In this document: in pieces, positions 52,875 through 60,245 of the stretch | How the letters are laid out: each line of letters begins with the position of its first letter | Position numbering within the stretch: the first letter of the stretch is position 1 | From: Flavobacterium geliluteum | GTDB taxonomy: Bacteria; Bacteroidota; Bacteroidia; Flavobacteriales; Flavobacteriaceae | Direction of reading: 5' to 3' | Assembly (NCBI RefSeq): GCF_017948595.1 | Contig: NZ_JAGFBV010000001.1 | Span: 1-64,000, forward strand | DNA length: 64,000 nucleotides | Translations under genes and position numbers: made by a program | Notes under the pieces: generated by a model | Told to the model about the DNA's origin: nothing | Seen by the model: the letters and a program-made list of their open reading frames with translations, nothing else | Database searches by the model: none

Positions 52875-52955
52875 CGTCTCAAAGGGGTGCTCTAAATAAC
52901 GAGCTGAGATCATACCCAAAGAACCTGAGCGAGTAATGTTGCTAAGGGAAAAAAC
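52875..52955 (+). promoter_or_regulatory. TPP (thiamine pyrophosphate) riboswitch, THI element
   Basis: The conserved core is plainly visible: AAAGGGGTGCTC, then GCTGAGATCATACCC, AAAGAACCTGA, and GTAATGTTGCTAAGGGA. These are the family's P2-J-P3 and P4-P5 landmarks (CTGAGA, ATACCC, ACCTGA, AATG-AAGGGA). It lies about 95 nt before the TonB receptor start. No clear intrinsic terminator follows, so control of translation initiation is more likely than transcription attenuation. Confidence 0.93.
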
Positions 52956-53032
52956 GACAAATTATAGTGTAGAAACTTACTATGTCGTGAAACACATTTA
53001 TTAATTTAACAAAAGAATAATTCCCCCTTTTA

Positions 53033-53050
53033 TTCGTAATTTTTTACGGA
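53033..53050 (+). promoter_or_regulatory. Hairpin abutting the receptor start codon
   Basis: TTCGTAA (53033-53039) pairs with TTACGGA (53044-53050, one G-U) around a 4-nt loop. The last base of the stem is the A of the ATG. It may be part of the riboswitch expression platform. Confidence 0.4.
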
Positions 53051-55257
53051 TGAAAACTTTTTTTTTACGTGCTAAGGCACAAAGTTACAAAGGTTCTAAG
53101 GTTGTAAATCTTAAATCTATTCTCTTTCTTCTTTCTTCTATTTTTTGTTCTCTTTTTTCTTTTGCTCAGGAGCAGGATTCAACCAAAGTTAATTCTCTGG
53201 ATGAGGTATTGGTTTCTGCCGTTCGTGTAACGATCAAAACGCCGGTTAGTTTCAGTAATTTAGATAAAAAAGACATCAAATCCAGAAACTTAGGTCAGGA
53301 TATTCCAATTCTAATGAATTATCTGCCGTCTGTAGTCACTACTTCTGACGCCGGAAATGGTTTTGGATACACCGGAATTCGAGTGCGTGGTAGCGATGCT
53401 ACAAGGGTCAATGTTACGATAAACGGAATTCCGTATAATGATGCCGAAAGTCAGGGCACTTTTTGGGTAAATATGCCCGATTTTGCTTCTTCTTTAGAGA
53501 GTTTGCAATTGCAACGAGGAGTTGGAACTTCTACCAACGGTTCGGGTGCTTTTGGAGCTAGTTTGAATATGTTGACCGATAATTATGCGACGAAGGCCAA
53601 TGGCGAAATCTCCAATTCTGTTGGGAGTTTTAATTCTCGAAAACATACTGTGAAATTTAGTTCAGGTTTGCTAAATGATCATTTTGAGTTGGCAGGTCGC
53701 TTGTCAAACCTAAAATCAGAGGGTTACATTGACAGAGCAAGTTCTGATTTGAAATCGTATTTTTTGCAAGGAACTTACGTTGGAAAAACGACTTTGATAA
53801 AAGCATTAGTTTTTGGAGGAACCGAAAAAACGTATCAGTCCTGGAACGGAATTGATGCTAAAACGTTAGCAGAAAACAGAACTTTTAATTCTGCTGGAAA
53901 ATTTACAGATGAGGCTGGAAATATTCGTTTCTATGATAACGAAACCGATAATTACCAGCAAGATCATTATCAATTGCATTGGAGCGAATCGATTTCGGAT
54001 AATTGGAGCAGTACTTTGGCCTTTCATTATACCAAAGGAAAAGGATTTTACGAAAATTACAAAGAAGATGCCGATATGGCTGATTATAATTTGCAGCCAG
54101 TAGGCTTGGTCACTACCACCGATTTGGTGCGTCAGAAGTGGTTGGACAATAATTTTTATGGAACCACATTTTCATTAAAATATAAAAACAAAAAACTTGA
54201 TGCTATTTTAGGTGGAGGTTGGAACAAATACGAAGGAGATCATTTTGGAAAAGTAATCTGGGCAAGATACGCTTCACAATCGGAGTTGGGAGATCATTAT
54301 TACGATGATTTTTCGACGAAAACCGATGGTAATATTTTCGCCAAAGCGAATTATCAATTCACAGAAAAATTAAGCTTTTATGGTGATTTGCAATATAGAA
54401 ATGTACAGTACAAAGCAAATAGTGTAGAAACAGGTCTTGTTGATGACAGTTTTAATTTCTTCAATCCAAAAGCGGGGTTGAATTACGAATTGAATCAAAA
54501 AAACACACTTTATTTTTCGTATGCCAGAGCCAATCGTGAGCCTAACAGAACCGATTATGAAGGCGGAAATGTAAAACCAGAAAAGCTAAACGATTTTGAA
54601 TTAGGTTGGAGACTCGTTACAGAAAAGCTACAATTGAATACCAATTTCTATTACATGGCATACAAAGACCAGTTGGTTCTTACCGGAGAATTAAACGATG
54701 TGGGTTCGCCATTGCGTGCCAACAGTGGTGACAGTTATAGATTAGGAATTGAGATTGATGCCACGCTTCAGCTTTCTGAAAAATGGTTTTTACAGCCTAA
54801 CGTTACGTTAAGTCAAAACAAGAACAAGGATTTTTATTTTACTAGAGATGGTGTTTTGCAGAATTTAGGAGCGACCAATATTGCTTTTTCGCCAGAAATT
54901 ATTGCAGGAAATCGTTTGACTTTTATGCCAATTAAAAGTATGCAATTGTCGTTACTATCAAAATTCGTTGGAGAACAATTTATGGGTAATATAGATTCTA
55001 ATGTTTCAAAACTCGATAGTTATTTTGTAAATGATCTAAATGTTTCTTACGAATTTAAACCCAAAACCATTTTTAAATCAATACTGCTATCGGCTTTAGT
55101 CAATAATATTTTTGATCTAAAATACGAAAGCAACGGATTTTTCTATACGTACGATGATGATTACTCTAATCCTCCAGCGATTACAACGATCGAAGAGGCG
55201 GGTTATTATCCGCAAGCAGGAACCAATTTCTTAATGGGATTGACCTTGAAATTTTAA
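53050..55257 (+). CDS. TonB-dependent outer-membrane receptor, probable thiamine uptake
   Basis: 735 residues. Signal peptide hydrophobic core LKSILFLLSSIFCSLFSFAQ after an unusually long basic n-region. Plug domain from about 45 (SLDEVLVSAVRVTIKTPVSF; GFGYTGIRVRGSDATRVNVT), beta-barrel to the C-terminal FLMGLTLKF. No SusC-type N-terminal extra domain. The TPP riboswitch upstream points to thiamine or its phosphates as the ligand; this is inference from regulation. Codons 7-20 are made of the 8-bp repeat listed separately, and there is no alternative in-frame start after it. Followed by a strong terminator. Confidence 0.88.
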   Translation: MKTFFLRAKAQSYKGSKVVNLKSILFLLSSIFCSLFSFAQEQDSTKVNSLDEVLVSAVRVTIKTPVSFSNLDKKDIKSRNLGQDIPILMNYLPSVVTTSDAGNGFGYTGIRVRGSDATRVNVTINGIPYNDAESQGTFWVNMPDFASSLESLQLQRGVGTSTNGSGAFGASLNMLTDNYATKANGEISNSVGSFNSRKHTVKFSSGLLNDHFELAGRLSNLKSEGYIDRASSDLKSYFLQGTYVGKTTLIKALVFGGTEKTYQSWNGIDAKTLAENRTFNSAGKFTDEAGNIRFYDNETDNYQQDHYQLHWSESISDNWSSTLAFHYTKGKGFYENYKEDADMADYNLQPVGLVTTTDLVRQKWLDNNFYGTTFSLKYKNKKLDAILGGGWNKYEGDHFGKVIWARYASQSELGDHYYDDFSTKTDGNIFAKANYQFTEKLSFYGDLQYRNVQYKANSVETGLVDDSFNFFNPKAGLNYELNQKNTLYFSYARANREPNRTDYEGGNVKPEKLNDFELGWRLVTEKLQLNTNFYYMAYKDQLVLTGELNDVGSPLRANSGDSYRLGIEIDATLQLSEKWFLQPNVTLSQNKNKDFYFTRDGVLQNLGATNIAFSPEIIAGNRLTFMPIKSMQLSLLSKFVGEQFMGNIDSNVSKLDSYFVNDLNVSYEFKPKTIFKSILLSALVNNIFDLKYESNGFFYTYDDDYSNPPAITTIEEAGYYPQAGTNFLMGLTLKF
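53069..53108 (+). repeat. 8-bp tandem repeat inside the receptor's signal-peptide region
   Basis: Five consecutive 8-bp units (GTGCTAAG, GCACAAAG, TTACAAAG, GTTCTAAG, GTTGTAAA) are the reverse complement of the CTTAG-type repeat seen at 39435. They are translated as part of the receptor's n-region. Confidence 0.75.
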
Positions 55258-55263
55258 TTCATT

Positions 55264-55300
55264 AAAAAAGCCTGAAAGTTTTTGTTTTTCAGGCTTTTTT
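55264..55300. terminator. Bidirectional terminator
   Basis: A perfect 14-bp stem (AAAAAAGCCTGAAA at 55264-55277 with its complement at 55287-55300) has T-runs on both strands. It serves the TonB receptor (+) and the Rieske-like lipoprotein gene (-). Confidence 0.9.
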
Positions 55301-55301
55301 T

Positions 55302-55715
55302 TTAGTTATAAACATTGATCAAAGTTCCGTTTACCGAAACGCGATATTGTTTTAGTGGATACTCTTTTTTGCCAAGACCCGTAAAAAGGCTGTATTCTTC
55401 TTTATCGCAGGAACAAACTGCATTGATGCCGTTTATTGTCATGGCAACACACGAATTCAAGGATTGGTTTGGACAAGCCGCATCAAAAGCATTGTAACCG
55501 CTTCCGGTATTAAAAATTATAATACCTTTTGCGCCGTAATTAGGTACAATGACAGCATTGCTTACAAATTTTAAATTAGAATAAGTAGGCAGATTCATGT
55601 CTACCGAAAAATTTACGGTATAATTGGGTATATTGGGATTGTTATTGCTCCTTTCGCCATCGCCACAAGAAAAAAATGTAACAGCAAGCAGTAGGAAAAG
55701 ATAGGTTTTTTTCAT
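55302..55715 (-). CDS. Rieske-like lipoprotein with degenerate iron-sulfur ligands
   Basis: 137 residues; lipobox VTFFSCGDGE (cysteine about residue 17). The mature part resembles a small Rieske fold: GIIIFNTGSGYNAFDAACPN followed by AVCSCDKEEYSLFTG and PLKQYRVSVNGTLINV. In true Rieske proteins the ligands are CxH and CxxH. Here the histidine positions read Asn and Asp (CPN and CSCD), so cluster binding is doubtful. Transcribed alone on the minus strand. Family by resemblance only. Confidence 0.65.
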   Translation of the reverse strand: MKKTYLFLLLAVTFFSCGDGERSNNNPNIPNYTVNFSVDMNLPTYSNLKFVSNAVIVPNYGAKGIIIFNTGSGYNAFDAACPNQSLNSCVAMTINGINAVCSCDKEEYSLFTGLGKKEYPLKQYRVSVNGTLINVYN

Positions 55716-55807
55716 TATTTTATAGTGTATTAGTGAAACAAAATTAAATTATTTAGTTTTGAAAACTATATGATTAACATATAATTATGTACTATTAAAA
55801 ATAATAG

Positions 55808-55815
55808 TATATTTG
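55808..55815 (+). promoter_or_regulatory. -7 promoter element of greA
   Basis: TATATTTG is a perfect TAnnTTTG, about 55 bp upstream of the greA start and followed by the leader hairpin. Confidence 0.55.
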
Positions 55816-55822
55816 TAATAAG

Positions 55823-55847
55823 AAATCCCGTCCTGATGGGATTTTTT
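55823..55847 (+). terminator. Terminator-like hairpin in the greA leader
   Basis: AAATCCC (55823-55829) pairs with GGGATTT (55838-55844) and is followed by TTT. It lies between the -7 box and the greA ATG, so it would act as an attenuator rather than ending an upstream gene (the upstream gene runs away from it). Confidence 0.5.
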
Positions 55848-55870
55848 GTATTTATATAAACGATGAAGTT

Positions 55871-56347
55871 ATGAGTAAAGTATCTTATTATACAGCAGAA
55901 GGGTTAAAAAAATTAAAAGATGAATTGGAGCACTTAAAAAGTGTGATGCGTCCTAAGGCTTCTCAAGATATTGCAGAGGCAAGAGATAAAGGTGATTTGT
56001 CTGAAAATGCAGAATATGATGCAGCCAAAGAAGCACAGGGATTGCTTGAAATGAGAATTTCGAAGCTGGAAGAGGTGTATTCGAACGCACGATTGATTGA
56101 TGAATCGCAATTAGATGTTTCTAAAGCGTTGGTGCTTTCTAATGTAAAAATTAAGAATCAAAGCAACGGAATGGAAATGACTTATACTTTGGTTGCCGAA
56201 AGTGAAGCGGATCTTAAAACAGGAAAAATATCTGTAACTTCTCCTATTGGGAAAGGTTTACTGGGAAAATCTGTTGGAGAAGTAGCTGAAATAACAGTTC
56301 CTAATGGAATTTTGAAATTTGAAATTCTTGAAATCTCTCGCGATTAG
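55871..56347 (+). CDS. greA: Transcription elongation factor GreA
   Basis: 158 residues, the normal family length. N-terminal coiled-coil with YYTAEGLKKLKDELEHLKSV and the acidic tip DLSENAEYDAAKEAQG, which stimulates RNA cleavage by backtracked RNA polymerase. C-terminal domain with ISVTSPIGKGLLGKSVGE. A three-codon frame (ATG AAG TTA TGA) ends inside the greA start codon. HIT-family gene follows 51 bp later. Confidence 0.95.
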   Translation: MSKVSYYTAEGLKKLKDELEHLKSVMRPKASQDIAEARDKGDLSENAEYDAAKEAQGLLEMRISKLEEVYSNARLIDESQLDVSKALVLSNVKIKNQSNGMEMTYTLVAESEADLKTGKISVTSPIGKGLLGKSVGEVAEITVPNGILKFEILEISRD

Positions 56348-56382
56348 TCATTGCGAGCAACGAAGCAATCTCACTATAGTGA
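56347..56382. repeat. Short interspersed element plus 12-bp palindrome
   Basis: GTCATTGCGAGCAACGAAGC (56347-56366) is of a kind often found dispersed in bacterial intergenic DNA. It is followed by a perfect 12-bp palindrome, TCACTATAGTGA (56371-56382). It occupies the greA-HIT gap. Confidence 0.5.
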
Positions 56383-56398
56383 TTTTTAAAAATAAACA

Positions 56399-56788
56399 AT
56401 GAGCAGCATATTTACCAAAATAGTAAACGGAGAGATTCCAAGTTATAAAATAGCTGAGGATGATAATTTTCTTGCTTTTCTGGATGTAAATCCAAATGCA
56501 AAAGGACATACCTTGTGCATTCCTAAACAAGAAATTGATAAAATTTTTGATATCGAAGACGATTTATATTTAGGTCTAATGGCGTTTGCCAAAAAAATTG
56601 CAGTAGCGTTAGAGAAAACAGTTCCATGCAAACGTGTAGGTATGGCAGTTGTAGGTCTTGAAGTCCCACATGCCCACGTACATCTAATTCCGTTGAACGA
56701 AATGGACGAGATGCGTTTTCAAAATAAAGTATCACTTTCTAAAGAAGAATTTGAAATTTTAGCTAAAAATATTCAGGCAAATTTGTAA
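56399..56788 (+). CDS. HIT-family nucleotide-binding hydrolase
   Basis: 129 residues. The histidine triad is HAHVHLIPL (H91, H93, H95), preceded by the conserved TKIVNGEIPSYKI and NPNAKGHTLCIPK blocks. Members hydrolyse AMP-linked compounds such as adenosine phosphoramidates or dinucleoside polyphosphates; the exact substrate is not predictable. Located directly after greA. Confidence 0.9.
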   Translation: MSSIFTKIVNGEIPSYKIAEDDNFLAFLDVNPNAKGHTLCIPKQEIDKIFDIEDDLYLGLMAFAKKIAVALEKTVPCKRVGMAVVGLEVPHAHVHLIPLNEMDEMRFQNKVSLSKEEFEILAKNIQANL

Positions 56789-56812
56789 AAAGCGTATTAA
56801 AATATAAGAAAT

Positions 56813-56848
56813 AAAAAGTGTAGTGAAAGTAATTTTACTACACTTTTT
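56813..56848. terminator. Bidirectional terminator
   Basis: A perfect 12-bp stem (AAAAAGTGTAGT at 56813-56824 with its complement at 56837-56848) overlaps the histidine kinase stop codon and separates it from the convergent HIT gene. Confidence 0.85.
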
Positions 56849-57986
56849 TATTTAGCTGAATCTGAAAAGTAGTTCCTTTTCCAATCTCAGAATGCAGTAC
56901 TTTTATTTTTCCGTTATGATATTCTTCAACGATTCGTTTTGTTAGAGAAAGACCCAGTCCCCAGCCACGTTTTTTGGTGGTAAAGCCAGGTTCAAATATG
57001 GTTTTGAATTGCTTTTTTGAAATTCCCGTACCCGAATCTTTTACATTAATTTTTATATGATGGTGGTCTTGCTCAATTTGAAGATCAAGTGTTCCTTTTC
57101 CTTTCATGGCATCAATTGCATTTTTTACCAAATTTTCTATCGTCCAGCTGTGTAATATTGGGTTTATCATGGCAAAAACAGGTTCTTTTGGCGTGTGATA
57201 AGAAAAATTAACTTGCTTAGAAAAACGAGATTGCAAATAATTAAAAGTGTTTAAAGTCACAGCAATAATATCCTGTGATTCCAGTACAGGAACAGATCCT
57301 ATTTTAGAAAAACGATCCGTAATGGTTTGCAGTCTTTCAATGTCTTTCTCTATTTCTACAGTGATTGACTCATCTATGTTTTCTGATTTTAACAATTCTA
57401 CCCATCCGATAAGAGAGGATAAAGGTGTCCCAATTTGATGGGCTGTTTCTTTTGCCATTCCAGCCCAAAGTTTGTTCTGAGTAGCCATTTTGGTGCTTTT
57501 ATAAAAATTGTAAATCAAAGCAATAAATAAAAAGATAATCAGCAGCAAGGCTATCGGATAATATTTTAATTTATTAAGTAACTCCGAGTTTCCATAATAC
57601 AATTCCTGATATTTTCCAGGTGCATATTCGATCACAATTGGAGTGTTTTCGTTTTTTAAACTTTTCAAAAACGACATGGTTTTTTTTTCATCTTTCAGAA
57701 TTTCTTCAGGAACATTTCGGGTACTTAAAATCTTTCCGTACATCGTCAAAATGACAGGAATAGAGGTGTTGTTACTCGAAATTTGGAGAGGCAGATCAAG
57801 ATCGGTATTTTCGTCGGCGTTAATTAAGGCAATTTGGGCATTTGCCAAAAGCTTCATTTTTACACGTTCTTCATTTTTAAAAATTTGAAAAAAGATATAA
57901 GTGTTCCAGAGAATCAGAGAAATGATTGAAAAGGATATAAAAATAATGATCCAACGGGTGGTATTTCTTGGTTCAGAAAATTGCAT
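56838..57986 (-). CDS. Orphan sensor histidine kinase
   Basis: 382 residues. Transmembrane helices at about 11-34 and 141-161 flank a ~105-residue periplasmic sensor. H-box ETAHQIGTPLSSLIGW (phospho-accepting H183), N-box IENLVKNAIDAM, G-boxes VKDSGTGIS and RGWGLGLSLTKRIVEEY. The H-box HQIGTPL variant is typical of Bacteroidota kinases. No response regulator gene lies nearby, so its partner and signal are unknown. Confidence 0.9.
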   Translation of the reverse strand: MQFSEPRNTTRWIIIFISFSIISLILWNTYIFFQIFKNEERVKMKLLANAQIALINADENTDLDLPLQISSNNTSIPVILTMYGKILSTRNVPEEILKDEKKTMSFLKSLKNENTPIVIEYAPGKYQELYYGNSELLNKLKYYPIALLLIIFLFIALIYNFYKSTKMATQNKLWAGMAKETAHQIGTPLSSLIGWVELLKSENIDESITVEIEKDIERLQTITDRFSKIGSVPVLESQDIIAVTLNTFNYLQSRFSKQVNFSYHTPKEPVFAMINPILHSWTIENLVKNAIDAMKGKGTLDLQIEQDHHHIKINVKDSGTGISKKQFKTIFEPGFTTKKRGWGLGLSLTKRIVEEYHNGKIKVLHSEIGKGTTFQIQLNKKV

Positions 57987-58100
57987 AAACTAATTTTGAG
58001 GTATAAATATAACGAATTAAACACAGCAAATATTTTATGGGCTTCTAAACATTTTTTGCTTTTAAATCTAAAACTATTTCTCTGACTTAAACGATTTATC

Positions 58101-58108
58101 TATTTTTG
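58101..58108 (+). promoter_or_regulatory. -7 promoter element of the flavin-reductase-like gene
   Basis: TATTTTTG matches TAnnTTTG, 40 bp before the start codon; no clear -33 box. Confidence 0.45.
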
Positions 58109-58147
58109 CAGTTATCAAAATGAGATTCGGTTAAAACCAACAAAAAT

Positions 58148-59023
58148 ATGATTAGCATTAATCCAAAAGAGATTCCGACCGCAAAATTACAAGGTTACCT
58201 ACAAAGTGCTATTGGGCCTAGACCTATTGCTTTTGCAAGTACTATAAGCGCAAAAGGGATTCCCAATTTGTCACCGTTTAGTTTCTTTAATGTATTTAGT
58301 GCCAATCCGCCAATTTTAGTTTTTTCTCCATCGCGTCGCGTGCGTGACAATACGATTAAACATACTTTAATCAATGCCGAGGCTACTGGCGAAGTTGTGA
58401 TAAATGTGGTCAATTATGATTTGGTACAACAAACCTCGTTGGCAAGCACTGAATATGGTGATGGAGTGAATGAGTTTTTGAAAGCGGGTCTTACACAAAT
58501 TCCGTCTGATTTGGTAAAACCATACAGAGTTAAGGAATCTCCAGTACAGTTTGAGTGCAAAGTCACGCAAATTATTCCGCTTGGAACAGAAGGCGGAGCG
58601 GGAAATTTAATTTTATGCGAAGTGGTAAAAATTCATATTCATGAATCGATTTTAGACGAAAACGGTGCTATTGATCAACACAAGATAGATTTGGTTTCGA
58701 GATTAGGAAGTAATTGGTACTCAAGGTCTAATCAAGGGCTTTTTGAAGTGCCAAAACCACTTACTACTTTGGGTGTTGGGGTAGATGCGATTCCAAATTT
58801 TATCAAAGAAAGTACGGTTTTTAATGGTAATGATCTCGGAAAATTAGGAAATATTGAAGCCTTGCCTACAACAGAAGAAGTTAGTATATTTGTGAAAGAA
58901 AATTTTTCTGTAAAAGGAGTTTTAAGTTCAGATGATCAGGAAAAAATTCATTTAGAAGCAAAAAAATATCTCAATAAAGACGATATTGCATCGGCTTGGA
59001 AAGTGCTTTTAGCCAAAAAATAA
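58148..59023 (+). CDS. Flavin reductase-like, FMN-binding split-barrel protein
   Basis: 291 residues. The split-barrel part is at about 8-200, with LQSAIGPRPIAFASTISAKG, NLSPFSFFNVFSANPPILVF and GEVVINVVNY, as in flavoredoxin and the DIM6/NTAB family. The last ~80 residues are a helical extension (EVSIFVKENFSVKGVLSSDD) not usual in short flavin reductases. Probably a cytoplasmic NAD(P)H-flavin oxidoreductase; substrate unknown. Followed 30 bp later by a DUF3127 gene. Confidence 0.83.
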   Translation: MISINPKEIPTAKLQGYLQSAIGPRPIAFASTISAKGIPNLSPFSFFNVFSANPPILVFSPSRRVRDNTIKHTLINAEATGEVVINVVNYDLVQQTSLASTEYGDGVNEFLKAGLTQIPSDLVKPYRVKESPVQFECKVTQIIPLGTEGGAGNLILCEVVKIHIHESILDENGAIDQHKIDLVSRLGSNWYSRSNQGLFEVPKPLTTLGVGVDAIPNFIKESTVFNGNDLGKLGNIEALPTTEEVSIFVKENFSVKGVLSSDDQEKIHLEAKKYLNKDDIASAWKVLLAKK

Positions 59024-59053
59024 GAAAAGAAACAATAATAAATAAAGAAGAAG

Positions 59054-59425
59054 ATGGAAGTTACAGGAAAAGTAAAAGTGGTTAATCCAGAGCAACAAGT
59101 TAGCGCTGCATTCAAAAAAAGAGAGTTGGTTGTTACAACAGACGAGCAATATCCTCAACATATCTTAATCGAATTTACTCAGGATAAATGTGATTTATTA
59201 AGTAGCTACAAACAAGGTGAAGCAGTAAAAGTTTCTATTAATTTAAGAGGAAGAGAGTGGGTAAATCCACAGGGAGAAACAAGGTATTTTAATAGTATTC
59301 AAGGGTGGAGAATCGAAAGATTGGCACCGGAAGGTCCTGCTCAGACGCCACCAATGCCGGCAGCAGAAGCTTTTGCACCTGCTACGAATTTAAATGAAGA
59401 TGAGCCAGACGATTTACCTTTCTAA
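59054..59425 (+). CDS. DUF3127 family protein
   Basis: 123 residues. OB-fold-like small protein with QHILIEFTQDKCDLLSSY, VKVSINLRGREW and YFNSIQGWRIERL, ending in a Pro/Ala-rich linker and an acidic tail DEPDDLPF. The acidic, Phe-ending tail is reminiscent of single-stranded DNA-binding proteins, whose tips recruit partners; this is my comparison, not a known function. Confidence 0.8.
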   Translation: MEVTGKVKVVNPEQQVSAAFKKRELVVTTDEQYPQHILIEFTQDKCDLLSSYKQGEAVKVSINLRGREWVNPQGETRYFNSIQGWRIERLAPEGPAQTPPMPAAEAFAPATNLNEDEPDDLPF

Positions 59426-59454
59426 AAAAGATTAAATCTCAAATAATAAATTCC

Positions 59455-59495
59455 AAATTCCAAATCATTACAAGTGCATTTGGGATTTGGAATTT
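59455..59495 (+). terminator. Terminator of the DUF3127 gene
   Basis: A 12-bp perfect stem (AAATTCCAAATC at 59455-59466 with its complement at 59484-59495) is followed by TTT. It belongs to the recurrent TTCCAAATTCC-type intergenic motif. Confidence 0.8.
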
Positions 59496-59575
59496 TTTGT
59501 TTTGAAAATTAAGTAAACACATTTTAAAATTTGGAATTTCAAATATTGGAATTTCTACGGTTATTTTTTTAAAAG

Positions 59576-60223
59576 ATGCATTATATATTTGAAGAGTTGT
59601 TTTTTCCACCAGTTTCAGAAGCCGATGAGGACGGAATTCTTGCTGTCGGTGGTGATTTGTCTCCTGCACGTTTAGAATTGGCTTATAAAAACGGTATTTT
59701 TCCTTGGTTTAATGAGGGAGAACCCATTCTTTGGTGGGCGCCAGATCCACGAATGGTATTATTTTTTGATGAATTAATCGTGTCAAAAAGTATGCGAAAA
59801 ATTCTAAAAAGTAATCAGTTTAAGCTGACTTTTAATCAAAATTTTGCAGCTGTTATTTCAAACTGCCAGAAAATAAAACGAGATGGTCAAAACGGAACCT
59901 GGATTTCAAACAAAATGATTGATGCCTATTGCCAATTGAATGCGCAAGGCCTTGCAAAATCGGTTGAGGTTTGGCAGGATGACGTTCTGGTTGGAGGTTT
60001 GTACGGCATAGATTTAGGAGTTGTTTTTTGCGGTGAAAGTATGTTTTCTAAAGTGTCGAATGCTTCAAAAGTAGCTTTTATTGCCTTGGTTGAACATTTA
60101 AAAAAAGAGAATTACAAATTATTGGATTGTCAGGTTTACAATCCTCATTTAGAGAGTTTAGGCTGCCGCGAAATCGATCGTGAGGAGTTTATGTCTATTT
60201 TAGAAAATAAGAAGGCATTTTAA
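59576..60223 (+). CDS. aat: Leucyl/phenylalanyl-tRNA--protein transferase
   Basis: 215 residues. N-degron pathway enzyme that adds Leu or Phe to proteins with N-terminal Arg or Lys. Motifs: FPPVSEADEDGILAVGGDL, YKNGIFPWFNEGEPILWWAP, WISNKMIDAYCQL, EVWQDDVLVGGLYGIDLG, FCGESMFSKVSNASK and a terminal LLDCQVYNPHLESLGCREI. Length and motif order are normal for the family. Convergent with the thiamine genes with only 22 bp between stops. Confidence 0.93.
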   Translation: MHYIFEELFFPPVSEADEDGILAVGGDLSPARLELAYKNGIFPWFNEGEPILWWAPDPRMVLFFDELIVSKSMRKILKSNQFKLTFNQNFAAVISNCQKIKRDGQNGTWISNKMIDAYCQLNAQGLAKSVEVWQDDVLVGGLYGIDLGVVFCGESMFSKVSNASKVAFIALVEHLKKENYKLLDCQVYNPHLESLGCREIDREEFMSILENKKAF

Positions 60224-60245
60224 AGATCAACTGTATTGTTTTTTG

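Noticed and set aside
53033-53050. Hairpin before the TonB receptor as a transcription terminator of the riboswitch
   Set aside because: Only a 7-bp AT-rich stem and no T-run after it; kept only as a possible translational element.
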